NCBI RefSeq assembly: GCF_039822265.1
Contig: NZ_JBAJEX010000007.1
Span: 79,206 to 143,205, forward strand
From: Thiobacter sp. AK1
GTDB lineage: Bacteria > Pseudomonadota > Gammaproteobacteria > Burkholderiales > Thiobacteraceae
Length of the DNA stretch: 64,000 nt
Reading direction: 5' to 3'
The notes under the pieces are model-generated. The model ran no database searches. It was not told the DNA's origin and saw nothing but the letters and a program-made list of their open reading frames with translations. Below, piece by piece: positions 22,745-36,637 of the stretch. The first letter of the stretch is position 1; each line of letters opens with the position of its first letter. Position numbers and translations under genes: made by a program.

Positions 22745-22873
22745 CACTAGGGAGAATTTGAGGAGCTGCCAGGCGAAGCGAAACCAGCGCGGATCGCGCG
22801 AAACCAGGCCCATCAGCAGGGCACCGCCGAGCGCGAGGCCGGCGAGGATGAGATAAAGGCGCAGCAGGAACAT
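22691..22873 (-). CDS. Small two-helix membrane protein, unknown function
   Basis: A 60-residue protein made almost entirely of two hydrophobic helices (FLLRLYLILAGLALGGALLMGL and LLKFSLVLLVVVLGLIALSRVIL) joined by a basic-aromatic loop, SRDPRWFRFAWQ. It starts 14 nt after lpxC on the same strand, so it is likely cotranscribed with it. The 3' end overlaps dciA in antisense. No family is recognised; coding is inferred from the well-formed membrane topology and operon position. Confidence 0.55.
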   Translation of the reverse strand: MFLLRLYLILAGLALGGALLMGLVSRDPRWFRFAWQLLKFSLVLLVVVLGLIALSRVILR

Positions 22874-22887
22874 GGGCCTTGCGGCCC

Positions 22888-23799
22888 TCAGGCCAACTGG
22901 GCGGCCAGGCGCTGGAAGGCGGGGGGCGCTTCCTGTTCGCGGGCGAAGCGCACATATTCCCAGGCGCTGGCGTCGGCCGCCAGGGCCCGGCAGATCCGGT
23001 TGTTGAGAGCATGGCCAGACTTATGGCCGGTGAAGGCGCCGATGAGGGGATGGCCGAGGAGATAGAGATCGCCGATGGCATCCAGCACCTTGTGTTTCAC
23101 CAGCTCGTCGTCGTAGCGCAGCCCCTCGGCATTGAGCACGCGGAACTCATCCATCACCACCGCGTTGTCCAGGCTTCCACCCAGGGCCAGGCCGTTGCTG
23201 CGCAGGGCTTCCACCTCGTGCATGAAGCCGAAGGTGCGCGCGCGGGCCACTTCCCGCACGAACGAGGTGGCGGCGAAATCCACCGTCACCTGCCGTCCTT
23301 CTTCGAACACGGGGTGGGCGAAATCCACGCTCAAGGTGACGCGAAAGCCATTGTAGGGCGCAAGCCGCACCCACTTGTCACCCTCCTGCACCTCCACCGT
23401 TTTCAGCACCCGGATGAAGGTCTTGGGGCTGTTCTGCTCCTCGATGCCGGCCGATTGGATGAGGAATACGAAGGGGCCGGCGGATCCATCCATGATCGGC
23501 ACTTCCGCGGCATCCAGCTCCACGTAGACGTTGTCGATGCCGAGTCCCGCGAAGGCGGCCATCAGGTGCTCCACCGTCATCACCTTGGCGCCGCCGGCTT
23601 CCAGGGCGGAACACAAGCGGGTATCGCTCACCAGAAAGGGATCGGCCTTGATCTCGGGCGCCGCCGGCAGATCCACGCGGCGAAAGACAATGCCGGTGTC
23701 TGCAGAGGCAGGACGCAAGGTCATCTGTACCTTGCGGCCAGTGTGCAAACCGACGCCGGTGGCGCGGATCAGGGTCTTGAGGGTACGTTGCTTGAGCAC
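22888..23799 (-). CDS. lpxC: UDP-3-O-acyl-N-acetylglucosamine deacetylase LpxC
   Basis: Zinc enzyme of the first committed step of lipid A synthesis. It has 303 residues from a GTG at 23799, the usual length. [11 protein letters not shown] begins the fold, [20 protein letters not shown] and the [14 protein letters not shown] zinc segment are present, and the catalytic His is in [12 protein letters not shown]. The GTG start was preferred to a 14-residue extension because VLKQRTLK matches the family N-terminus. It is separated from ftsZ by 99 nt with its own promoter. Confidence 0.97.
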   Translation of the reverse strand: MLKQRTLKTLIRATGVGLHTGRKVQMTLRPASADTGIVFRRVDLPAAPEIKADPFLVSDTRLCSALEAGGAKVMTVEHLMAAFAGLGIDNVYVELDAAEVPIMDGSAGPFVFLIQSAGIEEQNSPKTFIRVLKTVEVQEGDKWVRLAPYNGFRVTLSVDFAHPVFEEGRQVTVDFAATSFVREVARARTFGFMHEVEALRSNGLALGGSLDNAVVMDEFRVLNAEGLRYDDELVKHKVLDAIGDLYLLGHPLIGAFTGHKSGHALNNRICRALAADASAWEYVRFAREQEAPPAFQRLAAQLA

Positions 23800-23839
23800 A
23801 GCCGCTTCCCGTGGCGTAGAGCCTGGAAAAAAGCACAAC

Positions 23840-23848
23840 ATTCTAGCA
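23840..23848 (-). promoter_or_regulatory. Candidate extended -10 promoter of lpxC
   Basis: On the minus strand TG-C-TAGAAT (23848 down to 23840) lies 41 nt before the GTG start of lpxC. No convincing -35 is seen, as expected for an extended -10 promoter. Confidence 0.45.
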
Positions 23849-23850
23849 TG

Positions 23851-23881
23851 ACCGCTCCGGCCCAGGCCGCCGGAGCGGTGT
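23851..23881. repeat. Inverted repeat between ftsZ and lpxC
   Basis: ACCGCTCCGG pairs with CCGGAGCGGT around a GC-rich loop. The T-run (GTTTTTC) follows on the plus strand, opposite to ftsZ transcription, so as an ftsZ terminator it would lack a U-tract. It may still protect or stop the ftsZ message. Confidence 0.5.
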
Positions 23882-23898
23882 TTTTCTTGCCCCAGTCC

Positions 23899-25065
23899 TC
23901 AATCCGCCTGCTTGCGCAGGAAGGCGGGGATGTCGAGCAAGTCCACCCCACTCGCCTTCATGGCTTCTACCGTCGCATCGCGGCGCCGGCGCAGCACCGC
24001 CGGCTGATCCAGCGCACCGTAATCCACCACGTCCGCCGCCATGGGCGAGGGAACGGGATCGGTGCCGGTGCGCACCACTTGGATCTGGGGCTTGGGCTGC
24101 TTGGCCACCGAAGGCATGCCAAGGCCGGTGGCGACCACCGTCACGCGCAGATCCTCCGCCATGTTTTCGTCGAACACCGCGCCGAAGATGACGGTCGCGT
24201 CCTCCGCGGTGAACTCGCGGATGGTGTTCATAACCTCGTGGATCTCCTTCATCTTCAGCGACTGATTGGCGGTGATGTTGACCAGAACGCCGCGCGCCCC
24301 ATGCAGGTTGACGTCTTCCAAAAGCGGGCTCTTGACCGCCTGCTCGGCGGCCAGCCGTGCACGCTGGCTGCCCTGGGCGCGCGCCGAACCCATCATGGCC
24401 ATGCCCATCTCGCTCATCACCGTGCGCACGTCCGCGAAGTCCACGTTCACCAGGCCCGGCGAGCTGATCACCTCGGCAATGCCGGCCACCGCCCCGTGCA
24501 GCACGTCATTGGCAGAACGGAAGGCGTCCAGCACCGAGACGTCATCGCCCAGCACTTGCATCAGCTTTTCGTTGGGAATGATGATCAGCGAGTCCACGTT
24601 GTGGGCCAGGGCCTCGATGCCGGCTTGCGCGATCTTCAGGCGCCGGCCCTCGAACATGAAGGGCTTGGTCACCACAGCCACGGTGAGGATGCCCAGTTCC
24701 TTGGCCACTTCCGCCACAACCGGCGCGGCACCGGTGCCGGTGCCCCCGCCCATGCCCGCGGTGATGAACAGCATGTCGGCACCGTCGATCGCCTCGGCGA
24801 TGGCTTCCCGGTCCTCCAGTGCGGCCTCGCGGCCGATCTCGGGATTGGCTCCGGCCCCCAGTCCCTTAGTGATGGAGGCACCAATCTGCAGCTTGGAGCT
24901 GGCGCGACTCTTGGCTAGGGCCTGGGCGTCGGTGTTGGCGGCGATGAATTCCACGCCGGTGAGGCCGCTTTCGATCATGTGGTCCACGGCGTTGCCGCCG
25001 CAGCCGCCCACGCCGATGACCTTGATGACTGCATCCTGGGATTGACTATCGAGAATCTCAAACAT
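23899..25065 (-). CDS. ftsZ: Cell division protein FtsZ
   Basis: Tubulin-like GTPase that forms the Z-ring. It has 388 residues. GVGGCGGNAVDHM starts the GTP site and ITAGMGGGTGTGAAPVVA is the tubulin signature loop. The catalytic T7 loop is in NVDFADVRTVM, and the C-terminal peptide LDIPAFLRKQAD would bind FtsA and ZipA. The ATG follows a strong GAGGAGG site. It is the last division gene of the cluster, 105 nt after ftsA. Confidence 0.98.
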   Translation of the reverse strand: MFEILDSQSQDAVIKVIGVGGCGGNAVDHMIESGLTGVEFIAANTDAQALAKSRASSKLQIGASITKGLGAGANPEIGREAALEDREAIAEAIDGADMLFITAGMGGGTGTGAAPVVAEVAKELGILTVAVVTKPFMFEGRRLKIAQAGIEALAHNVDSLIIIPNEKLMQVLGDDVSVLDAFRSANDVLHGAVAGIAEVISSPGLVNVDFADVRTVMSEMGMAMMGSARAQGSQRARLAAEQAVKSPLLEDVNLHGARGVLVNITANQSLKMKEIHEVMNTIREFTAEDATVIFGAVFDENMAEDLRVTVVATGLGMPSVAKQPKPQIQVVRTGTDPVPSPMAADVVDYGALDQPAVLRRRRDATVEAMKASGVDLLDIPAFLRKQAD

Positions 25066-25170
25066 GTTTACCTCCTCATAACGTTAGCCTGGACAAGACA
25101 CTGGAATCCTTAGCCTCGCAGTCTCACGGCGGCCGACATCGTTTCTTCATCGCCATCCCCTTCCCTTGTT

Positions 25171-26406
25171 TCAAAAGCCCTGGAACCACGCCTTCATGCG
25201 TTCGAAAATCTGTTGCAGCGACGAGCTTTTGAGCCGCGCGAGCTGGTGCCGCTGGTATTGCTCGAGACCAGCCAGCAACAGGCCCACCCCGGTGGCGTAG
25301 CGTGGATTGCGCACCACCTCCTGGAGCCCGCCGACGTACTGGGGCAGACCCAGACGCACCGGCATGTGGAACACTTCCTCACCCAGTTCCACCATGCCCT
25401 CGATCAGACTGGAACCGCCGGTGAGCACGATGCCGGATGAAATCAGGTCTTCGAAACCGCTACGCCTAAGCTCCGCCTGCACCAAGGAATAGAGTTCTTC
25501 CACGCGTGGCTCGATCACTTCCGCCAGGGTCTGGCGCGACAGTTGCCGTGCGCCACGCTCACCCACGCTGGGCACGTTCACCATGTCGGTGGGGCTGGCC
25601 AGTTGGCGCAGGGCACAGCCATGGGCGCGCTTCAAGTCCTCGGCTTCCTTGGTAGGTGTGCGCAGGGCCATGGCGATGTCGTTGGTGATCTGGTCGCCGG
25701 CGATGGGAATCACCGCGGTGTGTTGGATGGCGCCATGGGTAAACACGGCGATGTCGCTGGTACCACCGCCGATGTCCAGCAGGCACACGCCCAGTTCCTT
25801 TTCGTCCTCCGACAACACCGCCATGCTGGATGCCAGGGGCTGCAGGATGAGATCGCGCACCTCGAGTCCGGTGCGCTTGACGCACTTGATGATGTTCTGG
25901 GCCGCGGACACCGCGCCGGTCACGATGTGGACCTTGGCCTCCAGGCGCACGCCACTCATGCCAAGAGGTTCGCGCACACCCTCTTGGCCATCGATGATGA
26001 ATTCCTGGGTGAGGATGTGCAGGATCTGCTGATCCATGGGGATGTTCACCGCGCGCGCGGTTTCGATCACCCGGTCCACATCGGCCTGGGTTACCTCCTT
26101 GTCCTTGATGGCCACCATCCCGTGCGAGTTCATGCTCCTGATGTGGCTGCCGGCGATGCCGGCATAGACCTCGCGGATCTTGCAATCCGCCATCAGCTCG
26201 GCATCTTCCAGGGCGCGCTGGATGGAATTCACGGTGGAGTCGATGTTCACCACCACGCCCTTCTTCAGCCCGCGGGATGGCGCCTCGCCCAGACCCACCA
26301 CTTCCAAGCGGCCCTCGGGCAGCACTTCCGCCACCAGGGCCACCACCTTGGAGGTGCCGATGTCCAGTCCCACGATCAGATTCTTCTGGTCTTTCCCTTT
26401 GGCCAT
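25171..26406 (-). CDS. ftsA: Cell division protein FtsA
   Basis: Actin-like ATPase that tethers FtsZ to the inner membrane. It has 411 residues. The phosphate loop VGLDIGTSKVVALVAE, the second phosphate motif LLDIGGGTSDIAVF and the adenosine motif GIVLTGGSSLIEGM are all present. The C-terminus MKAWFQGF is the amphipathic membrane-targeting helix. It lies 34 nt after ftsQ. Confidence 0.98.
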   Translation of the reverse strand: MAKGKDQKNLIVGLDIGTSKVVALVAEVLPEGRLEVVGLGEAPSRGLKKGVVVNIDSTVNSIQRALEDAELMADCKIREVYAGIAGSHIRSMNSHGMVAIKDKEVTQADVDRVIETARAVNIPMDQQILHILTQEFIIDGQEGVREPLGMSGVRLEAKVHIVTGAVSAAQNIIKCVKRTGLEVRDLILQPLASSMAVLSEDEKELGVCLLDIGGGTSDIAVFTHGAIQHTAVIPIAGDQITNDIAMALRTPTKEAEDLKRAHGCALRQLASPTDMVNVPSVGERGARQLSRQTLAEVIEPRVEELYSLVQAELRRSGFEDLISSGIVLTGGSSLIEGMVELGEEVFHMPVRLGLPQYVGGLQEVVRNPRYATGVGLLLAGLEQYQRHQLARLKSSSLQQIFERMKAWFQGF

Positions 26407-26440
26407 CCCTGTGCCTTCTTTGTCGTCTGTTCCGTGTCGG

Positions 26441-29123
<2,683 letters not shown>

Positions 29124-29127
<4 letters not shown>

Positions 29128-30536
29128 ACCTCACCTTGCACGCCCCAAATGCCACAACCCATGGCCACTGCCGCCGGCACTTGGCCGATGGAGCCCGCAC
29201 CCATGGTGAGCACCACGTCGCCCGGTCGCACCACGTTGCAGATGGCTTCCGGCAACGCTTTCACGTCTTCCACGAAAATCGGTTCTACCCGGCCCAGCAC
29301 GCGCACCGCCCGTGCCAGCGCGCGGCCGTCGGCGGCGACGATGGGGGCTTCGCCCGCGGGATAGACTTCGGTAATGAGCAGCACGTCCACCGTGGATAGC
29401 ACCTGCACGAAATCCTCGAACAGGTCGCGTGTGCGCGTGTAGCGATGGGGCTGGAAGGCGAGCACTAGACGCCGGCCCGGAAAGGCCCCACGCGCGGCCG
29501 CCAAGGTGGCGGCCATTTCCACCGGGTGATGGCCGTAGTCGTCGATCAGGGTGAAGGTCTCGCCACCCGGCAGGGCAATCTCGCCATACCGCTGGAAGCG
29601 GCGCCCGACGCCGCGGAATTCTTCCAGCCCCTTCTGAATCGCACGCTCCGGGACACCCACTTCGCTTCCCACGGCGATGGCGGCCAGCGCATTGAGCACG
29701 TTGTGCCGGCCCACGCAGTTCAAGCGAATGGAAAGCTTTCGGCGTCCTTTGCGCAGCACGTCGAAGTGCATCTGCGCTCCCACTGCCTGGATGGCCGTGG
29801 CCCGTAGATCAGCATCCTCGCTCGTGCCGTAGGTAACGATGGGCTTGGTGATGCGCGGCAGGATGGCGCGCACGTTGGCATCGTCCACGCACAGCACGGC
29901 CACGCCCCAGAAGGGCAGGCGCTGCAGAAAATCGACGAAAGCCTGTTTGAGCCGCTCGAAGTCGTGCCCGTAGGTTTCCATGTGATCCGCGTCGATGTTG
30001 GTCACCACTGCGATCACCGGCATCAGGTGCAGGAAAGAGGCATCAGACTCGTCCGCTTCCGCCACCAGGAACTCGCCCGACCCCAGGCGGGCATGGGCAC
30101 CCGCCGCCTCGAGCCGTCCGCCGATGACGAAGGTGGGATCCAGTCCGCCTTCGGCCAGCACGCTCGCCACCAGGCTGGTGGTGGTGGTCTTGCCGTGGGT
30201 GCCGGCGACGGCAATGCCCTGCTTGAAACGCATCAACTCGGCAAGCATCAGGGCACGCGGCACCACCGGGATGCCATGGGCACGCGCAGCGAGCACCTCC
30301 GGGTTGTCCTCGCGCACTGCGCTGGAAATCACCACCACGTCCGCCTTGCCCACCTGGGCGGCGGCATGACCGCGGAACACCTTGGCCCCCAATTTGGCCA
30401 GCCGACGCGTGGTCGCGCTGTCCGCCAAATCCGAGCCACTCACCTTGAAGCCTAGGTTGAGCATCACCTCGGCGATGCCACTCATGCCCGCGCCGCCGAT
30501 GCCCACGAAATGGATGCGCTTGACCTTGTGCTTCAT
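29124..30536 (-). CDS. murC: UDP-N-acetylmuramate--L-alanine ligase MurC
   Basis: Cytosolic Mur ligase that adds L-Ala to UDP-MurNAc. It has 470 residues from the ATG at 30536. [17 protein letters not shown] is the nucleotide-sugar site, [16 protein letters not shown] the ATP loop, [10 protein letters not shown] the central motif and [10 protein letters not shown] the C-terminal domain signature. The ATG overlaps the murG stop by ATGA; the six-residue longer reading lies within murG and was rejected. Confidence 0.97.
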
Positions 30537-31633
30537 GCGGCGAGCTCCATGCACACCTGCGCCACGACTTGCGCGGCATCCGGCTTGGCCAGGGCGCGCG
30601 CCTGTAGAGCCATCTCGGCCAGACGCTGCCGTGTCAGCTGGCCAAACAGTCGCGCCAATCTTTCCGGGCTCAAATCGGGTTGAGGGACGAAAAGCGCCGC
30701 CCCCGCGTCGGCCAGGAATTTCGCGTTCGTGGTCTGATGGTCGTCCACCGCATGGGGATAGGGCACGAGGATGCTGGCCACGCCCGCCGCCGCCAGTTCC
30801 GCGATGGTGAGCGCGCCAGCGCGGCAGACCACCAGATCGGCCTCGGCGTAACGGGAAGCCATGTCGTCGATGAAAGGCAGGATCTCGGCTTGCACGCCGG
30901 CGGCTTGGTATCGGGCCTTAACAGCCGCGAAATGCGGCCCGCCCGTCTGGTGCACCACCTGCGGTCGGATCTCGGGTGGCAGCTGGGCCAGCGCGCGCGG
31001 CACGACCTCGTTGAGGGCCTGCGCCCCGAGGCTGCCACCCACCACCAGCAGACGCAGCGGTCCATTCCGCCCGCCATAACGCGCCGCCGGATCGGGCAGC
31101 GCGGCGATCTCCGCTCGCACGGGGTTGCCTGTCCAGAACGTGTCCACGCGACGGCAGGGAATGGGCGCATCGCGGGGCCCGCGCAGGGCGTCGGGGAAAC
31201 CGACTAGCACCCGGTCGGCGAGGCAGGCGAGCACGCGGTTGGTGAGGCCGGCCACGGAATTCTGCTCGTGAATCACCAGCGGTCGGTTGAACAGGGACGC
31301 CATCAGTCCGCCCGGGAAGGCCGCATAACCTCCCATGCCCAGCACCACATCGGGCCGATGGGCGAAAAGGGCGCGTGCGCTTTGCCAGAAGGCAACGAGC
31401 AAGGCTATCGGCAGAAGCAGCTTGCGCAGCCAGCCTTTGCCGCGAACGCCGCCGAAACTGAGCCAGGCCATGGGAATACCATGGGCGGGGACGACGCGCG
31501 CTTCCAGCCCCGAGCGGGTACCCAGCCACACCGCGCGCCAGCCGCGCCCCATGAGTACCTGGGCCACGGCCAGCCCTGGATAGACATGGCCACCCGTGCC
31601 GCCGGCCATGATCAGGATGGTGCGCCCGCTCAT
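30533..31633 (-). CDS. murG: UDP-GlcNAc:lipid I GlcNAc transferase MurG
   Basis: Peripheral membrane glycosyltransferase that makes lipid II from lipid I. It has 366 residues from the ATG at 31633. The first G-loop [16 protein letters not shown], the second [39 protein letters not shown] and the donor site [34 protein letters not shown] are complete. A reading 135 residues longer is antisense-like extension into ftsW and was rejected. It overlaps ftsW by 4 nt. Confidence 0.97.
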   Translation of the reverse strand: MSGRTILIMAGGTGGHVYPGLAVAQVLMGRGWRAVWLGTRSGLEARVVPAHGIPMAWLSFGGVRGKGWLRKLLLPIALLVAFWQSARALFAHRPDVVLGMGGYAAFPGGLMASLFNRPLVIHEQNSVAGLTNRVLACLADRVLVGFPDALRGPRDAPIPCRRVDTFWTGNPVRAEIAALPDPAARYGGRNGPLRLLVVGGSLGAQALNEVVPRALAQLPPEIRPQVVHQTGGPHFAAVKARYQAAGVQAEILPFIDDMASRYAEADLVVCRAGALTIAELAAAGVASILVPYPHAVDDHQTTNAKFLADAGAALFVPQPDLSPERLARLFGQLTRQRLAEMALQARALAKPDAAQVVAQVCMELAA

Positions 31634-32796
31634 ACCGAATACCCCTTGAGCAGCTGGCGCGACTCCCAGTCGATGCGCAACAGAATGCCCAGCGCCGCGC
31701 AGTTGGCGGCAATACCCGAACCGCCGAAGGAAAGCAGGGGAAGCGTAAGACCCTTGGTGGGGAGCAACCCCACATTCACGCCCATGTTGATCACCACCTG
31801 GACACCGATCCAAAGGCCGATGCCGTAGGCCACCAGGGCCGCGAAGGGGCGCTCCAGGCGCTCGGCCTGACGCGCGATGGCGAAGGCGCGCAGCACGAGG
31901 AAGGCGAACAGGGTCGCCACCACCGTCACGCCCAAAAAGCCCAGTTCCTCCGCTACCACGGCGAGCAGGAAGTCGGTGTGGGCTTCGGGCAAGTAGAGCA
32001 GTTTCTCCACGCTGGCACCCAGCCCGACGCCGAACCATTCACCGCGGCCAAAGGCGATCAGGGCGTGGGAGAGCTGATAACCCTTGCCGAAGGGGTCGGC
32101 CCAGGGGTCCATGAAGCCGATGATGCGCTGCATGCGATAGGGCGAGCTCCAAATGACGATCACGAACCCGATCACCAGCATCACCAACAGCGCCCCGAAC
32201 TGCTTGCCGTTGACCCCCCCAAGAAACAAGATACCCATGGCGATGGCGATGATCACGGCAAAGGCGCCGAAGTCGGGCTCGCGCAGAAGCAGGGCGCCGA
32301 TGAACAGCATCACCAAAAGCATGGGCAAGAAGCCCTTGGTAAAACTCTCGATATGGCTCGCCTTGCGTACCGTGTAGTCTGCGGCGTAGAGCACCACGAA
32401 CAGTTTCATCAGCTCCGAGGGCTGCAGATTGATGAAGACGAGGGAGAGCCAGCGGCGCGAGCCGTTCACCTCGCGGCCGATGCCCGGCACCAGCACCAGC
32501 GCAAGCAGCACGATGCCCAGAACGAACAGCCAGGGAGCGAGCTTCTGCAGGGCACGCGTGGGGAACTGGAAGGCAACGAAGCCCAACGCCAGCCCGAACA
32601 GGACGAAGAAGGCGTGACGCGTTAGGTAATAGGTTTCCTGATGATTGGTATAACGGCTGGCGCCGGCCATGGCGATGGAGGCGGAGTACACCATCACCAG
32701 GCCGAAGGCGAGCAGGAGGAGTACGGTCCACAGCAGGGCCTGGTCGTAATCCGGCTTCGCGTGCTGGGCCTGGAAGGGGGCAGAGTAGAGCATCAT
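31630..32796 (-). CDS. ftsW: Lipid II polymerase FtsW (SEDS family)
   Basis: Polytopic peptidoglycan glycosyltransferase of the divisome, working with FtsI. It has 388 residues and about ten hydrophobic segments. [26 protein letters not shown] (with the catalytic-loop Asp) and the terminal [26 protein letters not shown] are SEDS hallmarks. It starts with ATGATG overlapping the murD stop and ends overlapping murG. Confidence 0.97.
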   Translation of the reverse strand: MMLYSAPFQAQHAKPDYDQALLWTVLLLLAFGLVMVYSASIAMAGASRYTNHQETYYLTRHAFFVLFGLALGFVAFQFPTRALQKLAPWLFVLGIVLLALVLVPGIGREVNGSRRWLSLVFINLQPSELMKLFVVLYAADYTVRKASHIESFTKGFLPMLLVMLFIGALLLREPDFGAFAVIIAIAMGILFLGGVNGKQFGALLVMLVIGFVIVIWSSPYRMQRIIGFMDPWADPFGKGYQLSHALIAFGRGEWFGVGLGASVEKLLYLPEAHTDFLLAVVAEELGFLGVTVVATLFAFLVLRAFAIARQAERLERPFAALVAYGIGLWIGVQVVINMGVNVGLLPTKGLTLPLLSFGGSGIAANCAALGILLRIDWESRQLLKGYSV

Positions 32797-34163
32797 GGCT
32801 GGCTCTCCGCCGCGAGCGCCCGTACCGCCGCGATGAACACTTGGGCGCGATGCTCGTAATTGCGGAACATATCGAAGCTCGCGCAGGCAGGCGAGAGTAG
32901 CACCGCGTCCCCTGGCCGGGCAGCGGCGTGGGCGCGACGCACGGCCTCGTCCATGTCGACGGCGGAAAGCAGGGGCACACGGGTGGTGGCCAGCGCGCGT
33001 TCGATGAGGGGTGCGTCACGACCGATGAGCACCACCGCGCGCGCATGCCGCGCCACCGCCGGGGCCAGGGGCGCGAAATCCTGCCCCTTGCCATCGCCGC
33101 CGGCAATGAGCACGACTGGCACGCCCAGACCTTCCAGGGCCGCCACTGTGGCACCCACGTTGGTGCCCTTGGAATCGTCGTAGTAGGTGACTCCAGCGAT
33201 TTGCGCCACGCGTTCCACCCGGTGGGGCAACCCCCTGAAGCTACGCAGGGCGTGAAGCAGTAGCGGTAGGGGAAGCTCGATGGCCTGGCACAGGGCGAGG
33301 GCCGCCAGGGCGTTGGCGACATTGTGCAGCCCCGCCAGCGGGAGCTCGGCCACGGGCAGCAGCCGTTTTTCGCCCTTGGCGAGCCAAGCCCCGCCCTCGG
33401 CCTGCACCAGCCCCCAGTCGGTAGGATGGGGAGTCAGTCCGAAGGTCACCACCCGCCGCCCTGGCAGCGCCATGCCGCGGCTATGGGCATCGTCGCGATT
33501 GAGGACCTGCACGCCTTCCCCCTGGAAGATGCGGGCCTTGGCCGCGGCGTAGTCGGCCATGCTGTCATAGCGGTCGAGATGATCCTGGCTGAGATTGAGC
33601 ACGCTGGCGGCATCGGCATCCAGGTGCACGGTGGTTTCCAACTGGAAGCTTGAGAGCTCCAGCACGAATACATCGGGCGCCCGTTCACCATCTTCGATGG
33701 CGGCGAGCGCAGTGAGCACGGGCAGCCCGATGTTTCCCGCCACCACGGTGGACAGGCCCGCCTCCCGGCACAGGACGCCAACCAGCTCGGTGACCGTGCT
33801 TTTGCCATTGGAGCCGGTGATGGCGAGGAGTCGGGTGTGTTGCCGCGGACGGTAAAGAGCAAACAGCTCGATGTCGCCCACCACTGGAATGCCCGCCGCG
33901 CGCGCCCGCGCCACGTGGGGTTCGGCCAGGGGCACGCCGGGACTGATGGCGATCAGGTCCACGCCCGCAAAGGTCGCGTCGCTCAAGGGCCCCAGGTGGA
34001 TGGGTACCTGCGAAAACTCACGGGCAGCCGTCTCGGCGTGGGGCGGCGTGGTCCGTGTGTCGGCCAGGCGCAGCCGGGCACCGCGGCGTGCCAGCCAACG
34101 CGCCATAGACAGGCCGGTATCGCCCAACCCCAACACCAAGACCGTTTTGCCTGCCAGCTCCAT
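32793..34163 (-). CDS. murD: UDP-N-acetylmuramoyl-L-alanine--D-glutamate ligase MurD
   Basis: Cytosolic Mur ligase adding D-Glu. It has 456 residues. The N-terminal [28 protein letters not shown] binds [19 protein letters not shown] is the ATP loop, [12 protein letters not shown] is the central motif and [17 protein letters not shown] is the C-terminal signature. It follows mraY after 4 nt and overlaps ftsW by 4 nt. Confidence 0.97.
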   Translation of the reverse strand: MELAGKTVLVLGLGDTGLSMARWLARRGARLRLADTRTTPPHAETAAREFSQVPIHLGPLSDATFAGVDLIAISPGVPLAEPHVARARAAGIPVVGDIELFALYRPRQHTRLLAITGSNGKSTVTELVGVLCREAGLSTVVAGNIGLPVLTALAAIEDGERAPDVFVLELSSFQLETTVHLDADAASVLNLSQDHLDRYDSMADYAAAKARIFQGEGVQVLNRDDAHSRGMALPGRRVVTFGLTPHPTDWGLVQAEGGAWLAKGEKRLLPVAELPLAGLHNVANALAALALCQAIELPLPLLLHALRSFRGLPHRVERVAQIAGVTYYDDSKGTNVGATVAALEGLGVPVVLIAGGDGKGQDFAPLAPAVARHARAVVLIGRDAPLIERALATTRVPLLSAVDMDEAVRRAHAAARPGDAVLLSPACASFDMFRNYEHRAQVFIAAVRALAAESQP

Positions 34164-34167
34164 ATGG

Positions 34168-35259
34168 CTACCTCAGCTTCAGGGTGGACAGACCGATCAG
34201 CACCAGGATCATGGTGATGATCCAGAAGCGCACCACCACCTGGGTTTCCTTCCAGCCCTTGAGTTCGTAGTGGTGGTGCAGGGGCGCCATGCGAAACACG
34301 CGCTTGCCAGTGAGCTTGAAGGAAGCCACCTGGATCATCACAGACAGCGTCTCCACCACGAACACCCCACCCATGATGAACAGCACGATTTCCTGGCGCA
34401 CGATCACCGCCACCGCGCCCAGCGCGCCGCCCAGAGCGAGCGCGCCCACATCGCCCATGAACACTTCCGCCGGGTAGGCGTTGAACCACAAAAAGGCAAG
34501 ACCTGCGCCCGCCATGGCGGCGCAGAACACGGCGAGTTCCCCCGCCCCTGGGATATGGGGCAGACCCAGGTATTTGGAGAACACCGCATGGCCCGCCACG
34601 TAGGCGAACACGGCGAGGGCGCTGGCCACCATCACCGTGGGCATGATGGCCAGACCATCCAACCCGTCCGTGAGATTGACGGCATTGCTGGTGCCGACGA
34701 TCACGAAGTAGGCCAGCACGATGAAGCCGAAGGCGCCAAGGGGGATGGCCACGCTCTTGAAGAAAGGGACGATGAGTTCGGTCTGGGCCGGCAAAGTGAC
34801 GCTGAAGGCGATGTAGGACGCCGCTGCGAGGGCGATCACCGACTGCCAGAAAAACTTGGCCTTGGCTGACAGCCCCTTGGGGTGACGTTGGACCACCTTG
34901 CGGTAATCGTCCACCCAGCCGATGGCCCCGAAGCCGGCGGTGATCAGCATCACGATCCACACGTAGCGGTTGGAAAGATCCGCCCACAACAGGGTGGAGA
35001 CGATGATCGCCACCAGGATCAAGGCGCCGCCCATGGTGGGTGTGCCCGCCTTGACCAGATGCGTCTGGGGACCATCGTCACGCACCGCCTGGCCGATCTT
35101 GTAGGCCGTTAGCTTGCGGATCATGGCAGGGCCGATGAGGAAGGAAATGATCAGCGCCGTGAGCGTGGCCAGCACCGCCCGCAAGGTAATGTAGTTGAAC
35201 ACGTTGAAGGCGCGGATCTGCAAATCGGCTGCCAGCCACTGGGCCAGTTCGAGCAGCAT
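34168..35259 (-). CDS. mraY: Phospho-N-acetylmuramoyl-pentapeptide transferase MraY
   Basis: Integral membrane enzyme that transfers phospho-MurNAc-pentapeptide to undecaprenyl phosphate, giving lipid I. It has 363 residues and about ten hydrophobic segments. [59 protein letters not shown] and the histidine motif [14 protein letters not shown] are all intact. It starts one base after the murF stop. Confidence 0.98.
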   Translation of the reverse strand: MLLELAQWLAADLQIRAFNVFNYITLRAVLATLTALIISFLIGPAMIRKLTAYKIGQAVRDDGPQTHLVKAGTPTMGGALILVAIIVSTLLWADLSNRYVWIVMLITAGFGAIGWVDDYRKVVQRHPKGLSAKAKFFWQSVIALAAASYIAFSVTLPAQTELIVPFFKSVAIPLGAFGFIVLAYFVIVGTSNAVNLTDGLDGLAIMPTVMVASALAVFAYVAGHAVFSKYLGLPHIPGAGELAVFCAAMAGAGLAFLWFNAYPAEVFMGDVGALALGGALGAVAVIVRQEIVLFIMGGVFVVETLSVMIQVASFKLTGKRVFRMAPLHHHYELKGWKETQVVVRFWIITMILVLIGLSTLKLR

Positions 35260-35260
35260 G

Positions 35261-36637
35261 CTATTCCTCGAGCGCGAAACTCTTCACCACCCGCTCCATC
35301 TGCATGAAGCGGGAGCCTTTGACCAACACCGTGACATCCGGCGCCAGCAGGTTTTCCAGATCGGCCAGCAATTCCTCGATACGTTCGAAATGCCAGGCAT
35401 TGCGTCCGAAGGCCTCGGCCATGGCGCGGGCGTTCTCGCCCAAGCAAAACAACACGTCGATGCCCCGGTCGCGGGCGTAGGCGCCGATCTCCCCGTGGCG
35501 TTGCCAGGCGGCCTCGCCCAACTCGCCCATGTCGCCCAAAACCAGCACCCGCTTGCCTGGCATGGCGGCCAGCACGTCGATGGCGGCGCGCATGGAATCG
35601 GGGTTCGCGTTGTAGCTGTCGTCGATGAAGGTGGCGCCCAGGATGGCCCGTTTGCGGTTAAGCCGCCCCTTGACCGGTGTCACGCCAGCCAGGCCCGCCG
35701 CCACCGTCTGCGCCGGGATACCCAGCGCGGCGGCCACCGCCGCGGCAGCCAAGGCATTGCGCACGTTGTGTACCCCAAGCAGATTCAGCCGGGTGTGGGC
35801 GGTGCCGGTGGGCAGCACGAGGCTAAGCTCGGTCCCGTGGGGAGTCATCTCGAAGCGGCCACTCACCGCTGCCGGCCGTTTGAGACCAAAATCGATCACC
35901 GGTCGTGTGCCTGCGAGCTCGCGCCAGAACCCGGCGAAGGCCTCGTCGGCATTGATCACGGCGATGCCATCGCTGGCAAGCCCGCCATAGATCTCGCCCT
36001 TGGCGCGCGCCACGCCCTCGAGACTGCCCACCCCCGCCAGATGCGCGGCCTGGGCATTGTTGACGAGCGCCACCTGGGGACCGGCCAGGCGGCTGAGATA
36101 ATCGATCTCGCCGAAGTGATTCATGCCCATCTCGATCACCGCGTAGCGGTGGGCCGGGGTGAGCCGCAACAGCGTGAGGGGCACCCCGATGTCGTTGTTG
36201 AGGTTGCCTTCGGTGGCGAGCACCGCCCCTTCGGCTGCGCAGTGGGCGCGCAGGATGGCGGCGGTCATTTCTTTCACCGTGGTCTTGCCATTGCTGCCGG
36301 TGATGGCCACCAAGGGAATGGGAAAACGCCGACGCCAGAAGGCCGCCAGCCGCCCCAACGCAAGGCGCGTATCGCCCACCCGCAAAAGGGGCAAGGATGC
36401 GGGAAGCGATGGCAGTCGCTCGTCCACCATGGCGGCGATGGCACCGGCCCCACGCGCCTGCTCGAGAAAGTCGTGACCGTCGAAGCGCGGCCCGCGCAGC
36501 GCGACGAACAGCGCGCCCGGCCGTAGCGTGCGGGTATCGGTGCTCACCGAAGAAAACGCGACGTCCGCGCCATGGACTTCGCCGCCGATGGCCGCCGCCG
36601 CTTCCGTAAGGTGCAGCATCTTCTCCGGTGTGTGCAT
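35261..36637 (-). CDS. murF: UDP-MurNAc-tripeptide--D-Ala-D-Ala ligase MurF
   Basis: Cytosolic Mur ligase adding the D-Ala-D-Ala dipeptide made by Ddl. It has 458 residues from the ATG at 36637. [27 protein letters not shown] is the substrate domain, [19 protein letters not shown] the ATP loop, [10 protein letters not shown] the central motif and [19 protein letters not shown] the C-terminal signature. The start overlaps the murE stop by one base (TGATG). A longer upstream reading is out-of-frame murE. Confidence 0.97.
   Translation of the reverse strand: MHTPEKMLHLTEAAAAIGGEVHGADVAFSSVSTDTRTLRPGALFVALRGPRFDGHDFLEQARGAGAIAAMVDERLPSLPASLPLLRVGDTRLALGRLAAFWRRRFPIPLVAITGSNGKTTVKEMTAAILRAHCAAEGAVLATEGNLNNDIGVPLTLLRLTPAHRYAVIEMGMNHFGEIDYLSRLAGPQVALVNNAQAAHLAGVGSLEGVARAKGEIYGGLASDGIAVINADEAFAGFWRELAGTRPVIDFGLKRPAAVSGRFEMTPHGTELSLVLPTGTAHTRLNLLGVHNVRNALAAAAVAAALGIPAQTVAAGLAGVTPVKGRLNRKRAILGATFIDDSYNANPDSMRAAIDVLAAMPGKRVLVLGDMGELGEAAWQRHGEIGAYARDRGIDVLFCLGENARAMAEAFGRNAWHFERIEELLADLENLLAPDVTVLVKGSRFMQMERVVKSFALEE

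Noticed and set aside
31634..32038. N-terminal extension of MurG
   Set aside because: It reads through ftsW in another frame; [16 protein letters not shown] is the family start with a 4-nt overlap.
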